A DNA stretch of 64,000 bases from Eustoma russellianum. Taxonomy: Eukaryota; Streptophyta; Magnoliopsida; Gentianales; Gentianaceae. The notes beneath the pieces are model-generated. The model saw only the letters and a program-made list of their open reading frames with translations. It was not told the origin of the DNA and did no database searches. The DNA lies in assembly GCA_036186865.1 (NCBI GenBank), contig AP025041.1:609968-673967 (forward strand), read 5' to 3'. Below are positions 23,089-34,220 of the stretch, one piece after another; the stretch's first letter is position 1, and the number at the start of each line of letters is the position of its first letter. The translations under genes and the position numbers were made by a program.

Positions 23089-25439
23089 TCCCTCAATAAT
23101 AATAAATATCAACGTTATTTCTATCAAGGCTTTGTACAAGCCCACTCCCTTTGAGTGGTTTTGATGTTAAATCATAGAACCCGTAGCAGCGGCTGGTTGG
23201 GTTTGGGATGGACGAGAAAACTCTCACACCTCAGAACGAGAATATCAAATCCGATATGATATGTCCAAAGGAGGTGTGTGGAAAAATCAAGCTCATTAGG
23301 GTTTCAAGGCACATGCTTTAAATATTTGGTGTGGGTCTGGGTCTGGGTCGGCCCTCTTTATAATAACCGCAATTTTTCTTTTATTTTGAAAAAAGTCTTA
23401 ATCAAGAAAATGTGTAATATATCGTTTTGACTAGCCTTTTTTATTTTTGTTGGTAATTTAACTTGAGTCTTCAATAGCTACAATCTCCTATAAAGGGGAA
23501 AAACAAACCATACACCACACTACATTGGAAAAAATGTAGGAAGAATTTACTTTGATGGGAGCATGGAATCTAGAAACCTGCTGCTGTCCGTATTAGTTTA
23601 ATAGCATTTTAATTGCAGCCACCTGTCAGCTGTAGCCCTACTGCAGGACAAACATGAGTGATTTATGATAACACGTCCAAACGTGAATGAAACTTTCCTT
23701 TTAGATCTAACTTTTTATTTCAGAACTTCCTTGAACTGAACAATTCGTTAATTTGAGACTGTTCAGACACTTCAAATCTACTTTCTTCCTGAGCCCTTCT
23801 TTTTCTCTTTTCGCGAAATCTCCCGCCGTGTACTCTAGTGTCCCAGTTCTATAAAGCTTGTACAAGATGTAAATCAGGTGTTCAGCGGTCTCCTAGGTTG
23901 GCAGGCTACGCACGATGACCTACGTAGGATGCCGCTACAAACTAGCAGGAGTGGAGCAATTGACCCCTACAGACTAGCAAAACTAGAGCACCCACCCTGC
24001 GAGTATCTCCGGGTTCACCCTTGCCTTCTTGGGAGCAATAATCAACTCAAGTACCAACTGGACTACGTCATAGAGTCAAGTTTTTATTCTTTTTCTTTTT
24101 TCTTTTCCGTTCAAGAGACTTCAGAAACACAAGATCTTTGAACAACTTGCCCTCAAAGAGTCGTCACGGCCTGTATTCTCCACACCTTTTCATATGTTTA
24201 AAGTAGATTGTTTCATTAGAAAAAGAAAGAACAACACACACTAGGAGGTATAACATGTCGGTCTTAGCACAAGCTACACCTTCCAATGTTTGTTTTTCTA
24301 ATAAAAACAATGAGGTTTACACACACGAAGAGAAAATGTGAATTACATGGAAACAACATAATGGAGCAAATGTCTTATTACACCTTAGTATGACGCCAAC
24401 ATTAGGGGTTATTATTTCAGCAATTTGTTTATTACTTGTGATGATGGTATGTGTTCGAATGCATGAGATGAAGTTTAAACTGTGTACTCAAAATAAGATG
24501 TAACAAATTATTATACCATTTATTATGCTTGGAATTTATACATTCAAATGTAAATAATACAACGTTTGATTATATAATATTACATGGACAATTTATAACT
24601 ATTACAATGATACACTGCTCGTTAAAACAGGACAAGATATTCATGCAATGCTTATATCATATCAATAGTGACGACAAGATACAAGTGACTTTAAGAATAA
24701 TGTGTTGATGCTCTGTGTTCTAATACGGCATTTGAAACTTTAAACAAAATTAATTGTTACATACGGCTAATGATTTTGCCATTGTTGCACTAGGGAGTGC
24801 ACTATGTGCTAGGTAAGTAGTGTCTATGTATGTGCATCAATTGGATTGCCAACTGTAGTGCATACGCACGCGGAAATTCTTACCGAGTCCAACAGCTTCA
24901 AGTGAAGCATTTTGGGCTGTAAATAAGTAGCAGTCAAATTTTGGTTTAAATTTTACTTGTTCCACAAATATCACTGCACTGGAGTGGGAAAATATAACTT
25001 CAAAAAAAAAAAAATCTGAATGTTCAGTTGGTAGGAATTCCAATGTACGTTATATTAGAAAAAGTAATTAGCATTAGCTGAATAGCACGTTGAATTTTAC
25101 GAAAGAAACGTTAATTCACATTCAGAATTTCAACCCACATTCCTGCACATTTTATTTATATCAAACAAAATCTTGAAAAGTTTGCATGTCGATGCACGAT
25201 CTTTAAGAAGTATAACTTTCGGATTCAGTTTTATAAATTAAAAAAAAATCTTCGAAGGACTTGAGGATGGATCATGATATTAGATTCCCAGAACACGTCC
25301 AAAATTGAAACTATGTTTAGAAAGAAATGAGCTATTATAAAGTAACATTTTCAACCTATCAACAACACTTCGAATTTTTTTTTCCATTACGTGTGATCAG
25401 CTATATGGATCAATCATTTATTGTACATTTTATTTTTTG
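23089..25439. other. Intergenic region with an unexplained GC-richer patch
   Basis: Mostly AT-rich. About 23870-24070 is noticeably richer in GC and open in one frame for 87 codons (reads LLGWQATHDDLRRMPLQTS and so on), but I recognise no family. Nothing else stands out. Confidence 0.4.
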
Positions 25440-25990
25440 TTTTAGTTTTTGACTCAATAGCCTAAGTCCTATCATCCTTGCATGTCTCCTAGTAGATAAT
25501 ACATAATACGCGATCTCAAAATACGCATCTTTCAAAACTATCACATTATCTCAACTGTGATTTAAGCCTAAATATCTAAAATTTTTAATTAAATCTTATA
25601 TCATCTAAATAACATCGACTTCATGAATCAATTGTCTACCTTATGCACTATCATTGACTATACACACTCCAACTGTCATATAAGTCATGTCATTCCTTAT
25701 TTTCTCTCTCTATGGTTTCTTTAGTCTTAATCTCTCACGTTTAACATGCAACTCATTCAATGTATCATATCGCCCAACAGATTCATCTGCAGGTCGTCTT
25801 TGCACATGTCCATACCATCTTAACCTTAACCTCATCATCTTCTCATCTATGGAAGCCACCCAAACTTTATCTTTATATGCTCATTTTTTATTTTATCTTT
25901 CTTTATATATCCACACAACTATCTAACATTCTTATTTTTTTCACTCGAATTCTTTGTTCATGCTCATAGATGATTACTCAACGTTCGTAC
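25440..25990 (-). pseudogene. RTE-type LINE reverse-transcriptase remnant
   Basis: On the minus strand, about 25860-25740 reads IDEKMMRLRLRWYGHVQRRP followed by ADESVGRYDTLN. This is the characteristic C-terminal segment of plant RTE-clade LINE reverse transcriptases (…EKMxExRLRWFGHVxRRPxDAxVR…). A preceding 'KVWVAS' also fits. Upstream sequence is broken by several stops, so only the 3' end of an old 5'-truncated copy survives. Confidence 0.7.
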
Positions 25991-26174
25991 CGTACAACCG
26001 TACGGATCTTACTATGTCGTGTAAATCATATTACTAGAAAAAGAACACTCTCTTCAAGGTCAAGCCACAGTTTTAAAAAATGGATAATGGAAATGTCTAT
26101 GGATATTGAAATGTCAATTATTACACCAAGAAAGCAGGGAATATCGAGAGAATGAGTTGGGGGTTGTCTGGAAC

Positions 26175-26208
26175 CCCCCCCCCCCCAAAAAAAAAAAAAA
26201 AAAAAAAA
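26175..26208 (+). repeat. C-run followed by A-run
   Basis: A long C tract directly followed by more than 20 A. It is one of three such tracts in the window and may be slippage-prone. Confidence 0.6.
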
Positions 26209-26278
26209 GGAAAAAGACTAGCGCAGGCTGCAAAGCAGCATTCGGCATTCTCTACCAATTTCAAAATTGAAAGTCCAA

Positions 26279-28035
26279 GGAAGTTCTTTTTTTGCCAGCC
26301 TTAGCTGCATCTGCAGCCTTTGTGTGTAAATAATAATTTAGTAGTTGAACACCACAAGAAGGAATAAATAAGAAATAAGCAGAATAGTCGTGAACTATGC
26401 TGATGAAAAGATTTACACTTTTAAGGCACTTCTGTTAAATCAATGATAATGAAATAAGCATTAATGTAAAGCCTCAACTAAAAGTACAGGCCGACTCAAA
26501 AATGAACAAATCATCACCTACTGCCAAGTGCCATAAAGTTAACTTACCTTCTTTACACCACGGATCTTCTCGACTCTGTTCTTTCTATACTTGAGCTGCA
26601 TCCTAGATTTCTCTACCTTGGTATCCAGGCCATTCTGTTTAGGATAATAACAAATGGCGTTATTAATCACATTTAAGGCGATACAACCGAACCATTGGTA
26701 CTTTCTCAGAGCTCTGTGACACACTAAAGTAAGAGTTAACTGGTGGTTATTCCGAATTACTCGAGGTTGATCAATAACATTATTTTTGTGATAGGCAAAA
26801 AATAGCCCTGCTTGAAAATAGAAATCCCAACAAGAAAGACTAACCACGTCAATAGTTGAGCGCACAAGGCTTTACGCTAGAACCAGTAAGTTTGACTAAG
26901 AGAATAATTTCCAAAGAGAATAAGGCCCTACTATATCTGGCTATTAAAGAAGTATGTTACTAGATAGTACGCCAGCCAAATCCAGTGTATCACCCTCAAC
27001 TCATAGCATTCCTCTCCAACCATAATGTTCCATGCAAATGACCATTTTCACACCTTAAATTTACTTCCGGACTAAGTTTTTATATCATTAGCTAACTTCA
27101 TTCTCAATGCCATTACATCAATCCAGACAACAGAGCAAAGAAAAGAAGAAGAAATCACCACATTAGTGCTCAAAGAAAACGCATTAACATCATGAGCCGA
27201 TGCTACGGCTCGAACTTCTTTGCATTTTCCACAGAATCGTAGATCAATCCAAACCTAGTTGACTTGCCCCCTCCAGAGTCCTGAACTTGAACAAAAATAT
27301 TGAATTTTGATCCTCGACATCATACATCTTTCCCAGCTACTCCATCTCATTCTATGGCAACACATAAGAAGGGAGTAACGTTTTAATGACGAATCAAATA
27401 CAAAGCATAACAAAGAACAAAAATCACTTAAAACAACAATAGAAACAAACATCATAAAACACAACCAACAAAACAAGATATGACAACTATCAAAAGAAAA
27501 AACACCACTAAAATTTCCTAGGATGAATAAGAACCAAGTTAGTATCACACTTTAGTCTAAGGGGAAACTCCAAAGTTAACTTAGCAAAGCGCTGATGCCT
27601 CAATTTGAGGATATGTCATATCATCGTAGATCACATGATCTGAGATGGCATAACAGTCAGTCTCAAACTGAAACCGCGTCACACCTTGAAGACATTGCAT
27701 TTGCCACAAAGAACAATCCAACTTCGTAGCAGGCAATGCAAACACAAATTTGTTAAGATTACAAGACAAAATGAACAAATACGCATGACCAACAATCCAC
27801 GAAATAAAAAAGAGGCAACGGAGATAAGAAACCTTGGAAATGTTTGGCTTCCCAGGTTGCAAAACATCGATGATATGCACCAAACGAAACAAGGAATCGC
27901 AATATAAGGAGAAATCAACCAAAATTAAAAAAGGCGAGACATAGAAAAGAATAAAGGAATAACGAATTGCTTTCTGGAGAGGAGGCGATTAGTCATGAAC
28001 TTCCTCGTGCGAATGGTTACACCCTTCTCCGCCAT
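26279..28035 (-). pseudogene. Ribosomal protein S24 (eS24) pseudogene, introns retained
   Basis: Exon remnants in order: 28035-27964 (MAEKGVTIRTRKFMT…RKQF), about 27871-27833 (IDVLQPGKPNISK), about 27351-27192 (…KMYDVEDQNSIFVFKF, later GFGLIYDSVENAKKFEP in another frame), 26634-26548 (NGLDTKVEKSRMQLK…KIRGVKK) and about 26321-26279 (lysine-rich tail). These match eS24 of the 40S small subunit. It is dead: a TAG at 27337-27339 inside exon 3, a 4-base deletion near 27277 at the RTHFGGG site, a second TAG at 27203-27205, no AG anywhere in intron 1 before exon 2, a lost acceptor before the last exon, and a shifted C-terminus. Retained introns show it arose by DNA duplication, not retroposition. 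Confidence 0.9.
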
Positions 28036-28261
28036 TTTCTTAAACACAAGAAGGCATAGAATAAACTTCACATAGCTACAAAATTAGGTATATAGGAAAA
28101 AAAAAAGGAAAATGTAGTATAAGAGGACGGCATACCTATTGTCTTCAGCGCAAACTAACTGATAAACTTCCTTCGCGGCTGGTGGTGGTTGCGCCTCCTT
28201 CCTCGGTGAATTCTGTGCGACGACGTGATGTCATTTATAAGGGAAAGGGGAAAAAGTATGA
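28036..28261. other. Upstream flank of the RPS24 pseudogene
   Basis: A 226-bp stretch between the S24 pseudogene start and the target duplication of the Mutator-like element. It should be the former promoter/leader, so the transposon landed close upstream of the gene. Confidence 0.6.
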
Positions 28262-28270
28262 TAGTTTTCA

Positions 28271-28556
28271 GATTTAATTGCACCTGGTATCCATTCTTTT
28301 CCACCAAGTTTTAAGTATCATCCAATGTTTCATGAAACACACTTGCCATCCAGACTTATAGGGTTAATAGACACATGGCATCCATGCTGACGTCATAAAG
28401 GCAAATTTCATTTATTTTTTAAAAGTTTATAGAAAAAATAATTCAAAAATAAAAAGAAAACCCCCACCCCACCACACACCCCTCACCCCCACAATCGACC
28501 TCCCTCCCCATCCTCCCCATCTTCCTCCCCATCAACCCGTAAACGGAGCTGGAGCT
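28271..28556 (+). repeat. Left terminal inverted repeat of the Pack-MULE
   Basis: 286 bp, matching 34221-34511 in reverse with scattered substitutions. The outer half is ordinary AT-rich sequence (…CCACCAAGTTTTAAGTATCA…TGACGTCATAAA…). The inner half is a C-rich strip (CCCCACCCCACC… CCTCCCCATCCTCCCCATC) ending AACGGAGCTGGAGCT. Part of the C-rich strip is repeated just inside, at about 28557-28596. Confidence 0.9.
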
Positions 28557-28846
28557 CCCCATCAACCCGTAAACCCATCTTCCTCCCCATTAAAGCAGCT
28601 TCCAACTTGCCATAACAAAGACCTAAATTGATTCCAGGATAATTTGATCATACCCCCGCAGCAACACCAAAAATACAAACTTCATTAACAGCCATACTAA
28701 AAACAGGATGTCTAAACCAATCACAAATAGCAAAATCTTTTCTTAAGGCAAGAAAAAGACAACAAAAAGAAAACTCAGAAGTCTTAGCGTCTTACCTTCT
28801 TTAAAAACAAGTCCAGTAAAGAGCAGCAAAAAGGGGACCAATTAAC

Positions 28847-29192
28847 TGTAGAATCAAATCAAATGGGATCAAATGTGAATACACATTAGTCAACAATGTG
28901 TGAACATGATTTTTATTTTCAAATGGTAGGTAGCAATTTCAACTTTGCTTATTTTGTTCACATAGCTTTTACCAACTTTGTTTATTTTGTTCACATAGCT
29001 TTTACATATAAACATGTGTGATATTTGCCTATAAATAGGCTAGTTCATCAACATTGTAAACATATCTCCAAACACATCTTCAAGAACAATTCTAAGACTC
29101 CAAAACAGGAGCTTTGTGTATTGAGCAAATCTTGTGTTCTTGTATTCCTCCTTCATTCAATTTCTTAGTTATTATCGATTCAAATTCCTTCA
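28847..29192 (+). repeat. 5' LTR of the copia element
   Basis: 346 bp. A TATA box (TATAAATA) is at 29030-29037. Upstream of it a ~33-bp unit, containing TTATTTTGTTCACATAGCTT, is repeated twice in tandem (about 28939-29006), an arrangement like the enhancer repeats in the U3 of other copia elements such as Tnt1. Confidence 0.95.
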
Positions 29193-29237
29193 AATTGGTA
29201 TCAGAGATTGTATTGCTGAATCGATTCATTTTTCTAG

Positions 29238-29912
29238 ATGGAAGGAGAGAGAGTTATCCAACCTTGTCCTGTTTTTATCTTTGATGGTAAAAACAACTTT
29301 GATCAATGGATTATAATTATGAGAGATTTTTTTGAAGTTCTCGACATATGGGATGTCATAGAAAACGGATTTGATATTCCAGATGCGAGCAAAAAATTAA
29401 GTGACGAGGAGGCCAAAGCTTTGGAGATAAAGAGGAGGCAAGATCGTTTAGCTCGACATTATCTTAACAACCGAGTTGAGTTAGCTGTCTTGAACAAATT
29501 TATGAATACCAAATCTGCAAAAGAGGCTTGGAGAATTCTTGTGAATATCAATAGAGGCAGCAGCGAAGTTAAAAAGGTTCGCTTACAAGAATTTCGGAGA
29601 CAATTTGAAATGGCTCAAATGAAAACAAACGAGTCTGTTGCAGAATTCATATCCAAGGTACGAGATATTGGTGGAAAAATAAATGCCAATGGCGAAGTCA
29701 TCACCGAAGCCCAACTTGTCCAGAAAATTCTCAGATCTTTGACTCAAAAGTTTCACATGAAAAAAATAGTCATTGAAGCTACCAAGAATCTTGACGAAAT
29801 GACTATTGATCAATTGGAAGGTGAGTTACTATCTTATGAAATCTCATTAGATCAGCAGTCTGTTGGTAATATAGAGGAAGCATTACAAGTTCAGACAATT
29901 GTTTCAAAATAA
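29238..29912 (+). pseudogene. Copia gag-like segment
   Basis: 224 codons from ATG 29238 to a TAA. It matches the gag/UBN2-type domain of copia elements (CPVFIFDGKNNFDQW near the start; LNNRVELAVLNKFMNTKSAK; MTIDQLEGELLSYEISLDQQ). The usual zinc knuckle is not in this piece: it lies just after the TAA in the same frame, so the stop most likely interrupts gag rather than marking its natural end. Confidence 0.85.
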
Positions 29913-30737
29913 CAAGGGTTGTCTGCAAATCATACTGAATCTAGTCAGCGCGGTCAAAATTTTCGAGGCAGAGGACGTGGCCAAAGAAGAGGTCGTGGTA
30001 GAGGTAATTTTAATTACCAGCGAAATACTCGTGTTTTTGATAGAGATAATCAAAATAATGATTTTCAAAAGGATAAATCAAAAATCAAATGCTTTAATTG
30101 CAAAAAGTTTGGACATTTTCAAAGTAACTGTTGGTATAAGAATAGTCCAGAAACACATGCGAAAGTGGCTGAAAATGACAACACAAGCCCTGAGACTTTG
30201 TTTTTGGCTGATTTGAGTGTTGAAAACAAAACAAAGAGTGAATGGATTTTGGATTCTGGTTGCAGCAATCATATGTGTGGAGATAAAGAAATGTTTACAG
30301 ATTTGGATACTTCTGTGAAAACTACTGTGAAATTTGGAAATAATTCTGAGGTACCTGTTCTTGGTAAAGGGAGGATTGCTATTAGTTTGAAAGATGGTTA
30401 TTCTAACTTAATTTCTGATGTATTCTATGTACCAAGTTTACATCACAATTTACTGAGCATTGGACAGTTATCTCTGAAAGGCTATAACATAGTCTTCGAT
30501 CATGGAGTTTGCACTGTAAGTGATCCGAGGAGAGGATTAATTGCAAAGGTAAGCATGAATAACAGTCGTTTGTTTCCGCTGTCAATCAACTGTAGCAGTT
30601 TACCTTGCTTTAGTTCTATGACATATGATGATACATGGCTATGGCATCTGAGATTTGGACACTTGAATTTCAGAAGTTTGAAGTTTCTGGTCAGAAATAA
30701 ATCTGTTTTAGGATTGCCAGATATTGATTTTCCATAG
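29913..30737 (+). pseudogene. Copia zinc knuckle, protease and pre-integrase segment
   Basis: Same frame as the gag piece. It has an Arg/Gly-rich stretch, a CX2CX4HX4C zinc knuckle (CFNCKKFGHFQSNC), the aspartic protease active site (WILDSGCSNHMCG) and the GAG_pre-integrase motif (WHLRFGHLNFRSLKFL). It ends in TAG at 30735-30737, within the pre-integrase region. Confidence 0.88.
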
Positions 30738-33296
30738 AAAGTTTGTGAGTCATGTACACTGGGAAAGCAACACAGGTTTCCGTTTCCGAAGAATAAGGCC
30801 TGGAGGGCGAGTACACCACTGGAGTTGATCCATTCAGACTTGTGCTACGTAGAAGTACTTACAAATGGTGGTTGTAAGTACTTTATAACTTTTATTGATG
30901 ATTTTAGTCGGAAAGCATGGGTGTATTTTCTTAGAAACAAATCTGACGCATGTGATACGTTCAAAAGTTTCAAAGTGTACATTGAAAAACAAAGTGGTTT
31001 TGTGATCAAAACTTTGAGAACAGACAGAGGAACTGAGTATACAGTCTGTGATGATTATCTGGAGAGAAATGGCATTAAGCATCAAATGACAGCGAGATAT
31101 ACACCTCAACAAAACGGGGTGGCAGAAAGGAAAAATAGAACAGTTATGGACATGGTAAGATCAATGATGCATTCAAAGAATCTACCAAAATCATTTTGGG
31201 CTGAGGCTGTTGCTTGTGCTGTCTATGTCTTGAACAGGTGTCCTACAAGGAGTATTGCAGAAGGAAAGACTCCTTACGAGGTATGGACAGGTCGAAAACC
31301 AAATATCGGACATTTGAAAGTATTTGGTTGTATTGCTTATGCTCATGTTCCAGATGTTTTGAGGAAGAAGTTGGATGATAAATCTGAGAAATGTGTTTTT
31401 ATTGGATATTCTCATGAAACAAAAGGATATAAACTTAATAATCCTGTTACCAGAAAAGTTGTTATCAGTCGAGATGTCATTTTTGAAGAGATGGAGACTT
31501 GGGATTGGCTAAGAAAAGAGCCTGAGAAAATAGAAAATTCTTCATTTTCTCCTATTGTTGGTTCTCGTATACAGGAACCAGAACCAGAACCACCAAGAGA
31601 GGATATTGTGTCTAAACCATCATCGAGTCGCCCACAACGAGAGAGGCGATTACCAGCCAGATTGCAGGATTATGAAATTGGTAATGACAATGAATTATCT
31701 GATGAAGAAGTTGTCAATTTTGCTTTATTCGCAGATTGTGATCCAGTGACATTCGAAGAAGCTTTCAGAAATGATAATTGGATTCGTGCCATGAATCAAG
31801 AGATTCATGCTATTGAGAAAAATGATACATGGGAATTGACTACTCTTCCGAGAGGAAAAAAACCTATTGGAGTCAAATGGGTGTACAAGACAAAATACAA
31901 AGCAAATGGAGAGATTGATCGCTTTAAAGCAAGACTTGTTGCAAAAGGATACAAACAAAAGGCAGGTGTTGATTATTTTGAGGTCTTTGCTCCTGTTGCT
32001 AGACTTGACACAGTTCGTATGGTTATTTCTATTGCCGCACAAAGTGCATGGAAGATTTACCAAATGGATGTTAAATCTGCTTTCCTAAACGGAGTTCTGG
32101 AAGAGGAAGTTTATGTTGATCAACCAGATGGATATGTTGTCAAAGGACAAGAAAGTAAGGTATACCGGTTGAAAAGAGCTTTGTACGGTCTCAAGCAAGC
32201 TCCACGAGCATGGTATACTCGCATCGATTCTTATTTCACCGAACATGGTTTCCAAAGATGTCCATATGAGCATACTTTATATGTGAAATATTCTGATCAA
32301 GGAGATATTGTTATCGTATGTTTATATGTCGATGACCTTATTTTCACCGGTAACAGTGCTAAAATGATTTATGAGTTCAGGGGGGCTATGATTAGTCATT
32401 TTGAAATGACGGATCTTGGTCTAATGTCTTACTTTCTTGGTTTGGAAGTTTATCAGATGGACAGTGGAATATTCATTTCACAGAAGAAATATGCAGGTGA
32501 TATTCTGAAAAAGTTTAAGATGGAATTTGCAAAACCCATCTTAACACCGGTTGAAGAAAAGTTGAAGTTAACAAAAGATGCTACAGGTGACCTAGTTGAT
32601 CCTACATACTTCCGAAGACTAGTTGGAAACTTGAGATATTTGACTGCGACTAGGCCGGATATAACATATGGTGTTGGACTTATCAGTCGTTTCATGGAGT
32701 CACCACGTCAATCACACTTACAATCAGCTAAACGGACTTTGAGATATATCAGAGGTACAAAAACTCATGGTATATTCTATTCTTGTGCTAATGATATTTC
32801 TCTTCTGGGGTACACAGACAGTGATTGGGCTGGTGACACCATAGAAAGAAAAAGTACATCAGGTTATGCATTTTTCTTGGGATCCGGCGTTTTCTCATGG
32901 TCTTCAAAGAAACAACAAGTCGTGGCTTTATCTACAGCTGAAGCAGAGTATATAGCAGCATCAAACAGTGCTACACAAGCGCTATGGCTTAGACGAATTC
33001 TTGGTTTTCTACATCATGAACAAGATGAGCCAACAAACATTTATTGCGATAACAAATCAGCAATTGAATTATCAAAGAATCCAGTATTTCATGGACGAAG
33101 CAAACACATCGATATCAAGTTTCACTTCATTCGTGACCTAGTTCGTGAGAAAGAGATTGCTATTGATTATTGTCCAACTGAAGAACAAGTTGCAGATATT
33201 CTTACAAAGCCATTGAAGACAGAGTCATTTTTCAAGCTGAAGAAAATGCTTGGAATGATCAAGTTTGAAGATTTTGATTTATGGGAGGCAATGTAG
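30738..33296 (+). pseudogene. Copia integrase, reverse transcriptase and RNase H segment
   Basis: Uninterrupted frame after the TAG. Visible in order: the end of the integrase zinc region (CESCTLGKQHRFPF), the integrase core with DDFSRKAWVYFL, RTDRGTEY and TPQQNGVAERKNR, the RT with KARLVAKGYKQ and the catalytic YVDDLIFTG, and RNase H with TDSDWAGD, STAEAEYIA and GRSKHIDIKFHFIRDLV. These catalytic motifs all look intact, in line with the recent insertion; only upstream stops disable the polyprotein. Confidence 0.93.
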
Positions 33297-33637
33297 AATT
33301 AAATCAAATGGGATCAAATGTGAATACACATTAGTCAACAATGTGTGAACATGATTTTTATTTTCAAATGGTAGGTAGCAATTTCAACTTTGCTTATTTT
33401 GTTCACATAGCTTTTACCAACTTTGTTTATTTTGTTCACATAGCTTTTACATATAAACATGTGTGATATTTGCCTATAAATAGGCTAGTTCATCAACATT
33501 GTAAACATATCTCCAAACACATCTTCAAGAACAATTCTAAGACTCCAAAACAGGAGCTTTGTGTATTGAGCAAATCTTGTGTTCTTGTATTCCTCCTTCA
33601 TTCAATTTCTTAGTTATTATCGATTCAAATTCCTTCA
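33292..33637 (+). repeat. 3' LTR of the copia element
   Basis: 346 bp, identical to the 5' LTR except TGTAGAATT in place of TGTAGAATC at the ninth base. Followed by the TTAAC target duplication. Confidence 0.95.
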
Positions 33638-34220
33638 TTAACCAAACTGTCGTAGGATTTTGAAGCACATATTCCACTAAATTTTTCCCATCAGGCTGTG
33701 CAAAGTTAGCATAAGTGACCAAAGATCCAACAACACCAAGATTCCACAGCGCATGGAGCGTCCGTTTGATTTCAGTAACATAAATGTAAATAAGAAACAG
33801 AGACAACCCCAAACCACAAGCTCCCAATGCATAAAAGAAGTCAATATTCGACTTGAAGAATCCGGAGACCGGAAAATCGGAGGGCAAAAAAGCAGTGGAG
33901 GAAGCAATCACGAAAGAGGCAGCAGCAGTCACTAGACCTGAACGATATAAGACTACTTCTCGAACATCGGAGTCTTCAACGGTCCAAGGACCATAGACTC
34001 CTGTATAATAAAGCGGCCCATCGGGCTGGTCATCTTGCCGGAGCGAAGAAGTAGGGGAGCTGGTTTCTCCGACAGCCCTTGTTATAAATCTTTTGGCTGC
34101 CCATTTTCTTGCTTTATAATTAGAAAGAGGAGACGGGGTCGGGGAGCAGAGGCGGTTGAAGACGAGTGAAGGCGGAGGAAGTGAAAGATTGAGGTGGTGA
34201 AGCAGTGAGCTCGTCCGGCT

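Larger units (their letters stand above)
28847..33637 (+). mobile_element. Ty1/copia LTR retrotransposon, young, nested
   Basis: 4791 bp with 346-bp LTRs (28847-29192 and 33292-33637), both TG…CA, and a 5-bp target duplication TTAAC (28842-28846; 33638-33642). A primer-binding site TGGTATCAGAG at 29196-29206 pairs with initiator methionine tRNA. A purine-rich tract (ATGGGAGGCAA) precedes the 3' LTR. The order protease, integrase, reverse transcriptase, RNase H is that of copia. The LTRs differ at a single position (9th base, C versus T), so insertion was recent. All coding sequence lies in one frame but has two internal stops (TAA 29910-29912, TAG 30735-30737), so this copy is probably not autonomous. 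Confidence 0.96.
28796..34220 (-). pseudogene. Captured 5' fragment of a DUF2301 plastid protein gene
   Basis: Minus strand 34220-33638, continued at 28846-28796 across the copia insertion. The reading frame starts directly out of the right inverted repeat without an ATG, passes a Ser/Pro/Arg-rich transit-peptide-like part (KARKWAAKRFITRAVG), then TGVYGPWTVEDSDVREVVLY, two hydrophobic segments (SGLVTAAASFVIASSTAF; FYALGACGLGLSLFLIYIYV) and TEIKRTLHALWNLGVVGSL. This matches the DUF2301 membrane proteins of plants and cyanobacteria (function unknown). The copia element splits a Trp-Leu codon region near the end. Beyond it the frame has one extra T at GCTCTTTACTGG, so the exon end is frameshifted before a normal donor (GTAAGA, 28790-28795). 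The rest of the parent gene is absent. It cannot make the parent protein. Confidence 0.85.

Noticed and set aside
27872..27963. Possible U12-type (AT-AC) intron in RPS24, because of ATTCCTTT near the 5' side
   Set aside because: No AC or AG exists at the 3' side, and the gene has stops and a frame-shifting deletion elsewhere, so decay explains it better.
29910..29912. Programmed readthrough stop between gag and pol of the copia element
   Set aside because: The stop precedes the zinc knuckle, so it cuts gag itself; a second TAG follows downstream, so mutation is the simpler reading.
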